A stretch of 64,000 nucleotides of DNA. Source: TM7 phylum sp. oral taxon 349 (lineage in GTDB: Bacteria > Patescibacteriota > Saccharimonadia > Saccharimonadales > Saccharimonadaceae). This document shows positions 26,231 through 35,577 of this stretch, piece by piece (the stretch's first letter is position 1; every line of letters begins with the position of its first letter). The notes beneath the pieces were generated by a model. It made no database searches, was not told the origin of the DNA, and saw nothing but the letters and a program-made list of their open reading frames with translations. The translations under genes and the position numbers were made by a program. Where the stretch lies: NCBI GenBank assembly GCA_018127705.1, contig CP072328.1, positions 744,001 to 808,000 on the forward strand, in the 5' to 3' direction.

Positions 26231-27199
26231 CTATTTATAAAATGCTCGCCTACTCACCCGCACATCAAGATATGCTGGGTTAACTGAATGTTCAGCACAA
26301 TACTGAATAGCACGCACCGCGTCTTCAACCTGGCTTGCTGCCGCACGATCAATCGACAATCTAACCGGATACCCTACCCCATCAAGTTTTACCTCTATTT
26401 GTCGAGTTGTGCCTTCAGGCAAAATTACGCTTGAAACAGTATATTTTTGCATAGAAAAATACCCAACAACCTTACCGACAAACTCTAAAAACCGATTGCT
26501 CACAAGAACCTTATTTGTCGTCGCTTGAACACCCGTACGGTCAATAACTTGCACGACAGGAGACTCGGGCACATTCCGGTAAAATGCCGCTCCGCTAGAG
26601 TCAACAAACACAAGTGTTGCGCCCGCTTGCCATGACACAACTGGATGCCGCATGACGATAGAAAATTTTGCACGCCCAAACCCAGCAAAAGCGACTGTCG
26701 GCTCGACAGACTGAATCTCCGGATAATCATGCTGTAAATAGTCAATAAGGGATTTAATATCTATTAGCGCGCGTAGCCGCTCAAACGGACGAGCCACGAG
26801 GTAATCCTGAATTGCTTTTTCATAGCGCTGCGTCGTTTCAGCAGACGGCGAGTCAACGCCAATAAGCGTTACCTTTGGCATAACAACTGATTGATAGAGT
26901 ACCCATATAAGACCAGCAATACCCACCGAAAGTACAAACAATCGTAATACGAGCTTACGACGATGGTAGCGTAATGTATGCACTTGCACACGCGGCGACT
27001 TAAGATCGGCGTGGCGCTCACTTGGGCTTGCGATTTCGGAAAGAAGACTGCCAGTCAACGTGCGGTTACGCCGAAAAGCATAGCGACCCGCTGTCGTTAA
27101 ATCACCCGGCTGCGGCGAATCGTCGCGATCAATCGCACGCCGACGCACTGGCTGCGGCGAGCGTCGACGCAGCACGGCTTTTCCGAGTCTCCCTAACAT
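26231..27199 (-). CDS. ftsQ: FtsQ/DivIB-like cell-division protein
   Basis: Bitopic membrane protein, 322 aa: a long basic cytoplasmic N-terminus (about 1-126), one membrane helix (about 127-148, LFVLSVGIAGLIWVLY), and an extracytoplasmic POTRA-like domain beginning VTLIGVDSPS, then further beta-rich segments. The order murG-ftsQ on the minus strand matches the dcw position of FtsQ. Sequence similarity is weak, so the assignment depends on topology and place. FtsQ links the divisome with FtsL/FtsB. Last gene of the cluster, 15 nt after murG. Confidence 0.7.
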   Translation of the reverse strand: MLGRLGKAVLRRRSPQPVRRRAIDRDDSPQPGDLTTAGRYAFRRNRTLTGSLLSEIASPSERHADLKSPRVQVHTLRYHRRKLVLRLFVLSVGIAGLIWVLYQSVVMPKVTLIGVDSPSAETTQRYEKAIQDYLVARPFERLRALIDIKSLIDYLQHDYPEIQSVEPTVAFAGFGRAKFSIVMRHPVVSWQAGATLVFVDSSGAAFYRNVPESPVVQVIDRTGVQATTNKVLVSNRFLEFVGKVVGYFSMQKYTVSSVILPEGTTRQIEVKLDGVGYPVRLSIDRAAASQVEDAVRAIQYCAEHSVNPAYLDVRVSRRAFYK

Positions 27200-27214
27200 A
27201 TATCTTTTATTATA

Positions 27215-28381
27215 TCACTTACGCTTAGCGGTTCGAATGATCATATCCGCCATATCACGCGCTGCCTGCGGGCGGGCAAAGGTCAAAAATGCTGCGCCCA
27301 TACGTGCCATTGCTGCACGATCAGCGAGCAACGTCTCAATCATCCGAACAAGTATCTCAGGATGATCATCTAGCTGCAGTTCATCAATTACTTTCACCGC
27401 ACCTTTTTCCTCGTACACTGCCGCATTTTTTAGCTGATGGCCACCCGTTAGATAGCCATTCGGTACCAAAATCGTCGGCTTAGCGAGTGCTGCAAGCTCC
27501 AAAATTGTTGTAGCACCTGCACGCGCCACAACAATGTCTGCCGCACCAAGCATATCAACCAGCCCGCTGCTAATAAAATCATGAATATGCACCTGATCGG
27601 TATCGTTCGGAACACGTGCGCGAATATTGCTATATTGCTGCGCGCCGGTGATAAGAATAATATTCGACTGCTTAACGAGCTGTGGCAACGTTGCAACGAC
27701 AGCGTCGTTAATTCGCTGTGCACCAAGGCCGCCGCCCGTCACAACGATAAGCGGTCGCCTTGGATCAAATCCAAACTTTGCTTTGTTTTCACGCCGCCGC
27801 CCGTCACTATATGGTACAAAATCTTCCATAATTGGCACACCTACATACTGCGATATTTCGCGCGGATACGGATAAAATTTCAGCGGCGCGCCTGTACCAA
27901 TTGCATCTGCCCAGCGCGCTAAAACGCGATTCGTCAAGCCGGGGTGCGCGTCAGAATCGTGAATAACAAGCGGAATCCGCAGTACATGCGCCGCCAAACC
28001 GACCGGCAAACATACATACCCGCCTTTCGCAAAAACGACATCCGGGCGCCACGCAACTAGCTTGCACAAGCATTGTATAAACCCAATACCTACCTTAACC
28101 GCATCAATAATATTAGGCAGCGTAATCGTACGAAATCTCATCAACTGATGCCACCATTTCAAATGATGATACCGGCGCAGTTTACCGCTCACAATTGTAT
28201 CGACACGAATTGAATCATCGTACCCGCCCATGACAGTACGCGCTTGTTTTTCAAATGCATAATCAACCCAGAACCGAATCTCTATGTTTGGTTCTATTTT
28301 CCGCAATTCACGCAATACTGCGACGACCGGCGTAACGTGTCCGCCCGACCCGCCGCCTGCTGCCAAAATCCGCACGGGCAT
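27215..28381 (-). CDS. murG: UDP-GlcNAc transferase MurG
   Basis: Adds GlcNAc to lipid I to form lipid II on the inner membrane face. GT-B fold, 388 aa: N-terminal glycine loop AAGGGSGGHVTPVVAV, FAKGGYVCLPVGLAA acceptor-domain segment, VTGGGLGAQRIND linker loop and the donor site ARAGATTILELAALAKPTILVP. The ATG at 28381 starts 74 nt inside the end of ftsW; the glycine loop begins at residue 8, so a later start is not possible and this overlap is real. Confidence 0.95.
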   Translation of the reverse strand: MPVRILAAGGGSGGHVTPVVAVLRELRKIEPNIEIRFWVDYAFEKQARTVMGGYDDSIRVDTIVSGKLRRYHHLKWWHQLMRFRTITLPNIIDAVKVGIGFIQCLCKLVAWRPDVVFAKGGYVCLPVGLAAHVLRIPLVIHDSDAHPGLTNRVLARWADAIGTGAPLKFYPYPREISQYVGVPIMEDFVPYSDGRRRENKAKFGFDPRRPLIVVTGGGLGAQRINDAVVATLPQLVKQSNIILITGAQQYSNIRARVPNDTDQVHIHDFISSGLVDMLGAADIVVARAGATTILELAALAKPTILVPNGYLTGGHQLKNAAVYEEKGAVKVIDELQLDDHPEILVRMIETLLADRAAMARMGAAFLTFARPQAARDMADMIIRTAKRK

Positions 28382-29621
28382 CCTCCTTCATAGTAACTGA
28401 CTTATGATTAGTATACCGCGAAAGTTGAAATACGACACCTAACGCGCCGCTCATAAAAATCATGCTCGTTCCACCGAAACTAAGCAGCGGCAACGTAATA
28501 CCTGTGAGAGGAATCAACCCAATCATTGAAGCAATATTCATCACAACGTGCGCAAGCAACCAACCAAACACGCCCGCTGCTGCGATTCGCATAGACATAT
28601 CGGGAAGCTGATCGGCAATACGCAAAATGCGGAATAACAGAATACCAAATAGCCCAATGATACAAATCGTGCCGGCAAACCCAAAGATTTCGCCCATGAT
28701 TGCAAAAATTGAGTCATTTACCGCCTCGGGTAAATATCCAGTCGCTTGAATACTTTTACCAATCCCGCGCCCAAATAAACCGCCCGTCCCTAATGCTATC
28801 ATTGCGTTTTTAATATGGTAATTATTATCACGCTCGTCCGCTGCAGCAACGTCGTTGCCAGAACTAAAAAACGTACTAATGCGCTCCATACGGTGCGGCG
28901 ATAACACAACCAGTAAAAGTCCTAGAATAACACCAACGCCTGCAATTTTTGCCAAAATCTTCCAGTTCATCGTACTGACAATAAACATGGACACAACCGC
29001 TGCTGCGATTGACACACCCGTACCCATGTCTTTCTGAATGACAACAACGATAAGCAACAATAACGCCAAGAGCCCTGCCATCGGATAAACCGTTTCTTTT
29101 AAGTCGTCAATTTTACCCTGCTGATAACGACTGCTCAAAAACACTGCCATGAATATAACAACAGCAAACTTCATTAATTCAGACGGCTGGAATCCGCCGA
29201 AACTGCCAAGATTAAACCAACGATACGCACCTAACGTCGCCTGTGCAAACGTATCGATATGTGCAACATTTCCCACCAAAAACAGCAATGCAGACGCAAT
29301 AATCGCTGCAGCCATAATTTTTGTTGCTTGATTTTTTAGCGTCGAGAACGGCACAAGCGCTAATGCGACGAACACGCCAAGCGCGAGAAGTAAACTAACG
29401 AATTGTTTAAATGCAAAATATGTCGCCGAATACGAGCCGTTATATGCCGCATTCATTACATTAGCGCGCTGCGGACCAATCGCATACATCACAACCAAAC
29501 CAATGAGCATCAGCACGCCCATACACATGATGATCATGTAATCGGGACGATGCCGCCGCTGCTCCCGGCTTTTTACACGAACACGAGCCGTTTCTCGACG
29601 TGATGAAGCTAAACCTTTCAT
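28308..29621 (-). CDS. ftsW: FtsW/RodA-type lipid II polymerase
   Basis: SEDS-family peptidoglycan glycosyltransferase. About ten membrane segments in 437 aa; the cytoplasmic N-terminus is Arg-rich. Family motifs: YRWFNLGSFGGFQPSELMK near 140-158, QKDMGTGVS near 210, and PLTGITLPLLSFGGTSM near 378-394. ATG 29621 is chosen because it overlaps the mraY stop by 4 nt (ATGA); the longer frame to 29690 lies inside mraY. It works with the PBP at 30672. The C-terminal tail extends 74 nt into murG. Confidence 0.95.
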   Translation of the reverse strand: MKGLASSRRETARVRVKSREQRRHRPDYMIIMCMGVLMLIGLVVMYAIGPQRANVMNAAYNGSYSATYFAFKQFVSLLLALGVFVALALVPFSTLKNQATKIMAAAIIASALLFLVGNVAHIDTFAQATLGAYRWFNLGSFGGFQPSELMKFAVVIFMAVFLSSRYQQGKIDDLKETVYPMAGLLALLLLIVVVIQKDMGTGVSIAAAVVSMFIVSTMNWKILAKIAGVGVILGLLLVVLSPHRMERISTFFSSGNDVAAADERDNNYHIKNAMIALGTGGLFGRGIGKSIQATGYLPEAVNDSIFAIMGEIFGFAGTICIIGLFGILLFRILRIADQLPDMSMRIAAAGVFGWLLAHVVMNIASMIGLIPLTGITLPLLSFGGTSMIFMSGALGVVFQLSRYTNHKSVTMKEDARADFGSRRRVGRTRYAGRRSIA

Positions 29622-30652
29622 GAGGTAATATGTCCCCCGCTCAGCGCCATCAACATGCCAATGAATGCTGCTACGCCAGCGATTACCCAAAAGCGCATCG
29701 TAACTTTTACTTCCGGCCAGCCTGTCGCTTCTAGGTGATGATGAATCGGCGCTGAGATGAATATCTTACGATGAAATAGTTTCTTGCTGATGATTTGTAG
29801 TAAACTTGAACCAGCCTCAACAACAAACAAAACCCCGATAATCGGCAGCAAGAACAACGTATTCGTCATCATCGCAACAACACCTAAGCTTGTCCCAAAT
29901 GCAAAGCTGCCAACATCGCCCATGAAAAACCGCGCCGGGTAAATATTAAACCACAGGTAGCTCAGTAATGCGCCTACTACCGTAAAGCAGAATCCCGCTA
30001 GCTTAATATGCCCCTGCAGTAGCGCAATTACACCAAACGCTGAAAAAGACATCACCAACAACCCGCCCGCCAGTCCATCAAGTCCGTCGCTGATATTCAC
30101 CGCATTACCCGTTGACACCACCGCCAATACGAAAAAGAAAATAATCCACGCGCCGACTTGCCACTCGCCAAGATACGGTATATGGATCGTATTGTAGCCA
30201 AGCTTCGTATAGAAGAACCAACCGAGCACAATGCTCATTGCAGTAACCATCGCAAACTTTACCCAGCTGCGCAGCCCGGCATCCTTACGATTTGAGCCAA
30301 ACACATTGAGCACATCGTCGATCAACCCGACAAATGCTCCGCCGAGTAATGCCGCGAGCGGCAACCAGGTCTGTGCCCGGTCAAGGTTGCACGCTAATGT
30401 AATCGCTGTAATCGCTGCCACTGCGATAGTACCTGCCATTGTCGGAACATGCCGCGCAATCTTCTCTTTGTGCAGTTTATTAAAAATCTTTAACTTCTCC
30501 CCTGTTACCGCTGCGCTGCGCTGCGTTTTCCAAAACTTATACTTATATGCAAAATGCGTATAAACCGGCGTTAACATCATCGCCAATAAAAACGCTGCCA
30601 CGCTTAACGCAAAGGTTTGGTTCAATTCGTTTGAGAAATTTACGATTGTCAT
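29618..30652 (-). CDS. mraY: Phospho-N-acetylmuramoyl-pentapeptide transferase
   Basis: Makes lipid I by moving phospho-MurNAc-pentapeptide onto undecaprenyl phosphate. 344-aa polytopic membrane protein with GLIDDVLNVFGSNRKDAGL, NISDGLDGLAGG, FMGDVGSFAFGTSLG and the APIHHHLEATGWPE loop, all diagnostic of MraY. A TATACT box lies 7 nt upstream of the ATG, so an internal leaderless promoter probably supplements read-through from ftsI. Overlaps ftsW by 4 nt. Confidence 0.96.
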   Translation of the reverse strand: MTIVNFSNELNQTFALSVAAFLLAMMLTPVYTHFAYKYKFWKTQRSAAVTGEKLKIFNKLHKEKIARHVPTMAGTIAVAAITAITLACNLDRAQTWLPLAALLGGAFVGLIDDVLNVFGSNRKDAGLRSWVKFAMVTAMSIVLGWFFYTKLGYNTIHIPYLGEWQVGAWIIFFFVLAVVSTGNAVNISDGLDGLAGGLLVMSFSAFGVIALLQGHIKLAGFCFTVVGALLSYLWFNIYPARFFMGDVGSFAFGTSLGVVAMMTNTLFLLPIIGVLFVVEAGSSLLQIISKKLFHRKIFISAPIHHHLEATGWPEVKVTMRFWVIAGVAAFIGMLMALSGGHITS

Positions 30653-30671
30653 GCTATCTAGTATACCCCGT

Positions 30672-32420
30672 CTAGCCCTGTGGCGTTAGCATTAAATAGC
30701 GAAGCATCCAATTTGAGATATCGTTGAAAATCGGCTTCGCATCGCTGCCGCCGCCCATGTCTTTGCCGTCAGCAGCGATTTCAACCATAATAACGTAACG
30801 CGGAATCTGCCCTTTTTCGCCGCCGTAACCCAAATATGTTCCAATCGTCTGATCGCTGGCATACTTACCATTCACAATCGTTTCAGACGTGCCAGTCTTG
30901 CCGCCCACAAGATAGCGATCCGAACCGTCTTTTGGATTGTACGTTGCATAATGTGATTGGTGAACCATTTCGCGCACCGTCGTTGACGTTGCTTCAGTGA
31001 TGACGCGCGTTTGCGTCTTTGCGCCTGCTGGCGTAAAAGCGCCATCGTCGTTAATTGTACCGTTAATAATCGTCGGCGCGAAATACGTTCCGCCGTTTAC
31101 CACTGCGCAAAAGCCGCTTGCTACTTGCAGCATCGTCGCATCCATACCTTGCCCGAATACCATGTTGCTATAACGTACCGCATTGCCCTCTTGCTGCAGC
31201 GGTGAGATAATCGTGCCTTTCGCTTCATTCGCAAGCTCAATACCGGTCAGTTCGCCCAGCTTAAATTTGTCATGAAAATATTCATAAATCGTATTGCGCG
31301 CAGCACGCGTAATATATGTGCCATTGCCTAAACGCTGCGCGATCGTCACCATGCCGGTGTTAAGCGACCAGTTCAGCGCTGTTTGCATCGTAATAGTGCC
31401 TGTCACCGCCATACTCTTTGTTGCATTGTTAATAGTAATGCCTTCAACTTTAATCTTACCGGTGTTATTGTAGGTACTATCGGGTGTAATCACGCCGCGG
31501 TCAATACCTGTCGCAACCGTAAAGGTTTTAATATCCGAACCCGGCTCATACGGACTTGAGACTGTACTGTTATTAAAAACTGCCACGTCCTTCACATTTA
31601 AATTAGACGGGTCGTACGTCGGCACATTCGCCATCGCAAGCACTTTACCCGTTCGCGGATCCATCACAATTGCACTCGCCCGCGTCGCACCGCTTCGCTT
31701 TACGCCTGCCATAAGAGCTTCTTCAACTTTTGATTGCACATTGCGATCAATTGTCAGCACCATATTTTTGCCATTCACAGCTGGTTTTTTGATATTCTTG
31801 TCGGTCACGGTCAGCGGCACATCGCGTACATCGGTCACAGTTTTTAGCTCGCCGTCTTTACCAGAGAGTATCTCGTCGTTTGCTTGTTCAAAACCGTACT
31901 TCCCCTTCCCTTCACTATTCACGAAGCCAAGCACCTGGCTCGCAAGCGCTCCCTCCGGATAAACGCGCTGCGTCGATGCATCAAATCCGACACCAGCAAG
32001 CTTCTCGTCTTTGATTTTCTGCGCCTGTATACGGCTAACTTTCGTCGCGATCACTTGGTAGCGCGTATGCTTTGCATCTAAGTATTGACGAAAATCTTTG
32101 CGTACATTACCGCCCGCCACACGGTTCATCACATCGATTACTTTCTGCTTGTCTACGATGAGTGTTGGATCAACCCAAACCGTATACACCGTCGTATTCA
32201 TCACGAGTTTCGTCGGCGTATCGCCGTCCATCGCGTAGATTTCCCCACGCGCCGCGCGGAGCGTAAACTTTTTGATATGCTCTTTATCTGCCAACTGGAC
32301 ATAATAGCTATGTTGCAGTACTTGCACACGAAAAAGCTGCGCTACCATTAATAGCAGCGCTATAAGCGTCAAAATACCCAACGCGCTAATCCGCGCATCA
32401 CCTCGACTACCTATATTCAT
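30672..32420 (-). CDS. ftsI: Penicillin-binding protein, FtsI/PBP2-type transpeptidase
   Basis: Class B PBP that cross-links septal peptidoglycan. One N-terminal anchor (about 12-30), PBP dimerisation domain from about 55 (RAARGEIYAMDG), and the transpeptidase with SxxK at Ser295-Lys298 (GSDIK), SxN at Ser352-Asn354 (WSLNTG) and KTG at 508-510 (GGKTGTSE). All three active-site motifs are intact, 582 aa. The promoter-proximal side overlaps no gene; ftsL-like ends 7 nt upstream. Partner of FtsW. Confidence 0.95.
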   Translation of the reverse strand: MNIGSRGDARISALGILTLIALLLMVAQLFRVQVLQHSYYVQLADKEHIKKFTLRAARGEIYAMDGDTPTKLVMNTTVYTVWVDPTLIVDKQKVIDVMNRVAGGNVRKDFRQYLDAKHTRYQVIATKVSRIQAQKIKDEKLAGVGFDASTQRVYPEGALASQVLGFVNSEGKGKYGFEQANDEILSGKDGELKTVTDVRDVPLTVTDKNIKKPAVNGKNMVLTIDRNVQSKVEEALMAGVKRSGATRASAIVMDPRTGKVLAMANVPTYDPSNLNVKDVAVFNNSTVSSPYEPGSDIKTFTVATGIDRGVITPDSTYNNTGKIKVEGITINNATKSMAVTGTITMQTALNWSLNTGMVTIAQRLGNGTYITRAARNTIYEYFHDKFKLGELTGIELANEAKGTIISPLQQEGNAVRYSNMVFGQGMDATMLQVASGFCAVVNGGTYFAPTIINGTINDDGAFTPAGAKTQTRVITEATSTTVREMVHQSHYATYNPKDGSDRYLVGGKTGTSETIVNGKYASDQTIGTYLGYGGEKGQIPRYVIMVEIAADGKDMGGGSDAKPIFNDISNWMLRYLMLTPQG

Positions 32421-32426
32421 ACTTAC

Positions 32427-32777
32427 TTATTTGCTCACATATTGTGTATCAGCTGGCGACGTCATTGCTTGCGCAACACTGCTCCCCTTCACCGACTGAA
32501 GTGCTGTCAAACGAGCATTCTCGACCGCTAAATCATTCTTTTGTTCAGTCAACGACGAAATTTTATCAGACATAGTATTCGCCGCATAATCATAGCTCGA
32601 CACGCGTGTCGCCTGTGTTAAGTATATCAGACCTAGAATCGTAATCATCAAAGCAACGATCACTGTATGCGACACGGGACCAAGCTTGACAGCCGATGCA
32701 AAAGCAACTGTATTGCGATTACGCCCATAATTACCTTGGCGCCGGCTATTAAATTGTACTGTTCGATGATATGGCAT
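32427..32777 (-). CDS. FtsL/DivIC-like cell-division protein
   Basis: Small bitopic protein (116 aa): basic cytoplasmic N-terminus (about 1-35), one membrane helix (about 37-55, VIVALMITILGLIYL), then a coiled coil (SDKISSLTEQKNDLAVENARL) outside. Size, topology and position between rsmH and ftsI fit FtsL, which is usually too divergent for sequence recognition. A TAATAC-like box lies upstream near 32797-32803. Confidence 0.75.
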   Translation of the reverse strand: MPYHRTVQFNSRRQGNYGRNRNTVAFASAVKLGPVSHTVIVALMITILGLIYLTQATRVSSYDYAANTMSDKISSLTEQKNDLAVENARLTALQSVKGSSVAQAMTSPADTQYVSK

Positions 32778-32861
32778 GGTAGTGGAATGTTTGTTCTTAT
32801 GTTAATACTATGGCAACGCGTACCGGCTGCCCCTTTGTTTCATCATTCTGCTTTATCAGCA

Positions 32862-32892
32862 GCTTAAGCACCCCCGGAAGGGGCGCTTAAGC
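32862..32892 (-). terminator. Strong hairpin between the short ORF and ftsL
   Basis: 13-bp stem on the minus-strand RNA (GCTTAAGCGCCCC with GGGGTGCTTAAGC, one G-U pair, 5-nt loop). No T-run follows, so it may be an attenuator or RNA-processing site rather than a full terminator between rsmH and ftsL. Confidence 0.55.
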
Positions 32893-32908
32893 GTGAAGTG
32901 CAAGAAGC

Positions 32909-32980
32909 TTATACCCTACGGCGTACAACAACGCTGCGCACGGCTTCGTTCTTGTCTTGGACTTGGATGTGACGTGTCAT
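32909..32980 (-). CDS. Candidate 23-aa small protein between rsmH and ftsL
   Basis: ATG 32980 is preceded by AGAAAGGGGG (about 7 nt spacing). It encodes MTRHIQVQDKNEAVRSVVVR then RRV, basic at the C-terminus. It ends 17 nt before a strong hairpin and begins 26 nt after the rsmH stop. It could be a leader peptide for attenuation or a tiny ribosome/division-associated protein. Too short for a family call; support comes from the ribosome-binding site and its place. Confidence 0.45.
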   Translation of the reverse strand: MTRHIQVQDKNEAVRSVVVRRRV

Positions 32981-33005
32981 AGCTACATCCCCCTTTCTGT
33001 TTGTG

Positions 33006-33896
33006 TTATATTTTCACAGCGACGCGCAGCTTAGCGCTACGCGAACGCAGATTGTGAACGTCGTTATTTGCGCCGCTAACGGGATGCTTCGTAATAATAC
33101 GGAGGTTCGCCTCGTAGCCGGCCGCAGCCTGTTCGGCGAAGTACCGTTTCACGATTCGATCCTCAAGGCTATGAAAACTGATCACTCCTACTCTTCCGCC
33201 GCGTGTAAGCAGCGCCGGAAGTAGCGGCATGACTGTTTTAATTTGCCCGAGTTCGTCGTTAACGGCAATTCGAATCGCCTGAAAGACTCGAGTGGCGGGA
33301 TGCGTGCGCCTATATGGCCCACGATACGCCTGCTCTACCGCGCGGGCAAGATCTATCGTCGTTTCAAGCGGTCGTGCCGCCACGATACTATGCGCATACC
33401 GCATAGCAGCGCGCGGAGACTCCTCGCCGAAGTCACGAATGATCTGCGCAATTCGCTCCGCCGTCCACACATTAACAACATCGGCGGCGGTTAACGATTG
33501 GCGTCGATCCATTCGCATATCCAGCGGTCCGCTTTTTGCGAACGAGAATCCTCGCTCAGCTCGGTCGAGCTGTGGTGACGACACCCCCAAATCAAGTAAA
33601 ATCATATCAAATTGCCTACCCTGCTCGACCAGCTGACGCGCAGCCGACACAAAATCGGTATGCAAAAGCTGAGCTCCTTTCGCTAGAAACTCGCTTAAAT
33701 TCGTATGAGCAAACTCATCCCGGTCAACCAATACGGTACCGGGATACTGCTGCGTTCGTGCTAATATCGCCTGCGCATGCCCGCCGTAGCCCGCAGTTAG
33801 ATCAAGGTAAGTCTCACCTAAACGGGGTGTAAGCAGCGCGATAACGTCATTAAGCAGAACTGGAACATGAAGTGGTGGATGTTCTTTAATACTCAT
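33006..33896 (-). CDS. rsmH: 16S rRNA (cytosine-N4)-methyltransferase RsmH
   Basis: Methylates C1402 of 16S rRNA; standard first gene of dcw clusters. Seen: HVPVLLNDVIALL start, SAM loop DLTAGYGGHAQAIL, LLDLGVSSPQLDRAERGFSF, PLDMRMD, ATRVFQAIRIAVNDEL and GVISFHSLEDRIVKRYF. Start moved to ATG 33896: TATGAT ends 7 nt upstream (leaderless), the frame to 33947 overlaps that promoter. 296 aa. Confidence 0.96.
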   Translation of the reverse strand: MSIKEHPPLHVPVLLNDVIALLTPRLGETYLDLTAGYGGHAQAILARTQQYPGTVLVDRDEFAHTNLSEFLAKGAQLLHTDFVSAARQLVEQGRQFDMILLDLGVSSPQLDRAERGFSFAKSGPLDMRMDRRQSLTAADVVNVWTAERIAQIIRDFGEESPRAAMRYAHSIVAARPLETTIDLARAVEQAYRGPYRRTHPATRVFQAIRIAVNDELGQIKTVMPLLPALLTRGGRVGVISFHSLEDRIVKRYFAEQAAAGYEANLRIITKHPVSGANNDVHNLRSRSAKLRVAVKI

Positions 33897-34225
33897 TTTC
33901 TCCATCATACCACTCTTGGTAACGATAGAGAAACTCGAGATCACCAAACCAGTAGCGAGCTGTTTGTTTTCGCATATTGTAGTGTTTGTTTTCTGTAAAA
34001 GTCAGGTGACGCTACCGTTATAGGAGAATTGTCAAACAACTCATAGTCCTTAAGAAGCGACGCCTTTTGAGAGACTTGTGTGTGAGGTGGAGTTTTTGGG
34101 AGGTGTTTTAGAGAAAGGTGCATTTGACTATTTTTATATTGTGGGTCAATAATCCACATGCTCACTACCAGATTGTTGATCTCGAGGATGTCGACAAATT
34201 GTAAAGGTGCATCAAGCAAACGCTG

Positions 34226-34330
34226 CTATACGCCAAGCGCAAGCGATACGCGCGAGACCCGGGTCTGAGGAACACGAATCACAGCACCAACTACCGAATC
34301 TACCGACTGGCTCACCATGGTTTGCGTCAT
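34226..34330 (-). CDS. Candidate 34-aa small ORF
   Basis: ATG 34330 with GGGGA a few nt upstream; encodes MTQTMVSQSVDSVVGAVIRV followed by PQTRVSRVSLALGV. Hydrophobic/basic alternation suggests an amphipathic strand or helix. Lies in the 680-bp interval between yvcK and rsmH, which otherwise has no convincing gene. Weak support. Confidence 0.3.
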   Translation of the reverse strand: MTQTMVSQSVDSVVGAVIRVPQTRVSRVSLALGV

Positions 34331-34480
34331 ACTTCCCCTGCTTTCTTTTTATATTTATTATTTTGTGGTGTTTATTTTTTACCATGTATTGGTAATGCTT
34401 TTGCCACTGGCTTTATGATACACCGTTCTATGAGTATTTCGCAAGCCTATTTTTTGACTTTTTAGAACAACGTGGTTATG

Positions 34481-34502
34481 TTTTCCACAAAACTGTGGAA
34501 AA
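34481..34502. promoter_or_regulatory. Inverted pair of DnaA-box-like sites
   Basis: TTTTCCACA (34481-34489) and TGTGGAAAA (34494-34502) form a perfect 9-bp inverted repeat with a 4-nt spacer, in AT-rich DNA. Each arm differs from TTATCCACA by one base. Could be a DnaA site or simply an operator/terminator-like hairpin. Confidence 0.4.
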
Positions 34503-34575
34503 ATCAAGATAGCAACAGAGGTATCTTTACAAATTATCAACGATATAGCGTAGCACTTTTTGCTACATTTTTGTT

Positions 34576-35577
34576 TTACGCAAAATATAGACGCATCAGT
34601 TGCCGCGCTACCGCATCCGAGTCGTGCCGGATAAAACTACGCGCCGACGCGATCGGATCGCTCGCCTGCGCCCCCGCCCACATCTGCTTCGCAAGAATCG
34701 GCACGCCACGAAATTCGTAATGTTGCCGGCGCAGCTCATCAAGATCATACTTCACAACCAGCTCCCCGTCGTGTGCATACTTCTCCATCAGTTCCGGCGA
34801 CGGTTCATCGTTATTAAACACAACATAATCTAAAAACTCGCCGCCCGCTAAGCGCTCAATCTCGCTCGCAAAATCCTTCACCGTGAACCCATCCGTTTGT
34901 CCGGGCTTTGTCACTAAATTACACACGTACACGCATTTTGCGCGCGTCTCGTGCAGCGCGCGCTGAATCCCATCGATCACTAACACCGGCGCCAAGCTGC
35001 CATACAGATTTCCCGGCGCAACAACGACTAAATCCGCCCTTAAGATTGCCCGTACCGCCGCAGGGTTCGCCACCGCCGTCGGCTCTAGCCAGATGTTCGG
35101 GTGCTTCGCAATTTCTTGATGCGCAATCGTAAATTGTCCCTTCACCGGACGCCCGTCTACCCCTTCGACACAGAGCGTAACATCGCTCAGCGTCACCGGT
35201 TCAACACGCCCTTCAATGTTCAGCACGCGCCCTGCCAGTTCAACCGCCTCGCCAAAGTTGCCCGTCATTTTTTCAAGCGCTGTCAAAAATAAATTACCAA
35301 ACGCATGACCCTTTAGGCTGCCTTCATCAAACCGATAATTAAAGAGGTCGCGCACTTTTGGGCTATCGCTCAGTGCCACCAAGCACTGGCGCACGTCGCC
35401 AGGCGGCAGCACACCCAACTCATCGCGCAGCTGCCCTGTCGAACCACCGTCATCCGCCATATTAACGAGTGCAGTCACATGCTTAACGTAACGCTTAACA
35501 CCCTGTAGCAGCGTGAAACTGCCCGTACCGCCGCCGATAACGACTATTTTTACGCCGGTAATTTCATCGTTTGCCAT
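34576..35577 (-). CDS. yvcK: YvcK/CofD-like protein (gluconeogenesis factor family)
   Basis: Family of UDP-sugar-binding proteins that link central metabolism, cell shape and peptidoglycan synthesis in Gram-positives. Seen: VVIGGGTGSFTLLQGVK, NMADDGGSTGQLRDE, LPPGDVRQCLVALSD, GHAFGNLFLTAL and VAPGNLYGSLAPVL. 333 aa, typical. ATG 35577 has AAGGAG 8 nt upstream and lies 14 nt inside the end of the GH1 gene, so the two are co-expressed. In many actinobacteria it follows rapZ; not here. Confidence 0.93.
   Translation of the reverse strand: MANDEITGVKIVVIGGGTGSFTLLQGVKRYVKHVTALVNMADDGGSTGQLRDELGVLPPGDVRQCLVALSDSPKVRDLFNYRFDEGSLKGHAFGNLFLTALEKMTGNFGEAVELAGRVLNIEGRVEPVTLSDVTLCVEGVDGRPVKGQFTIAHQEIAKHPNIWLEPTAVANPAAVRAILRADLVVVAPGNLYGSLAPVLVIDGIQRALHETRAKCVYVCNLVTKPGQTDGFTVKDFASEIERLAGGEFLDYVVFNNDEPSPELMEKYAHDGELVVKYDLDELRRQHYEFRGVPILAKQMWAGAQASDPIASARSFIRHDSDAVARQLMRLYFA

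Noticed and set aside
33941-34219. Minus-strand 92-codon frame upstream of rsmH
   Set aside because: It overlaps the rsmH promoter, has no start signal and looks noncoding.
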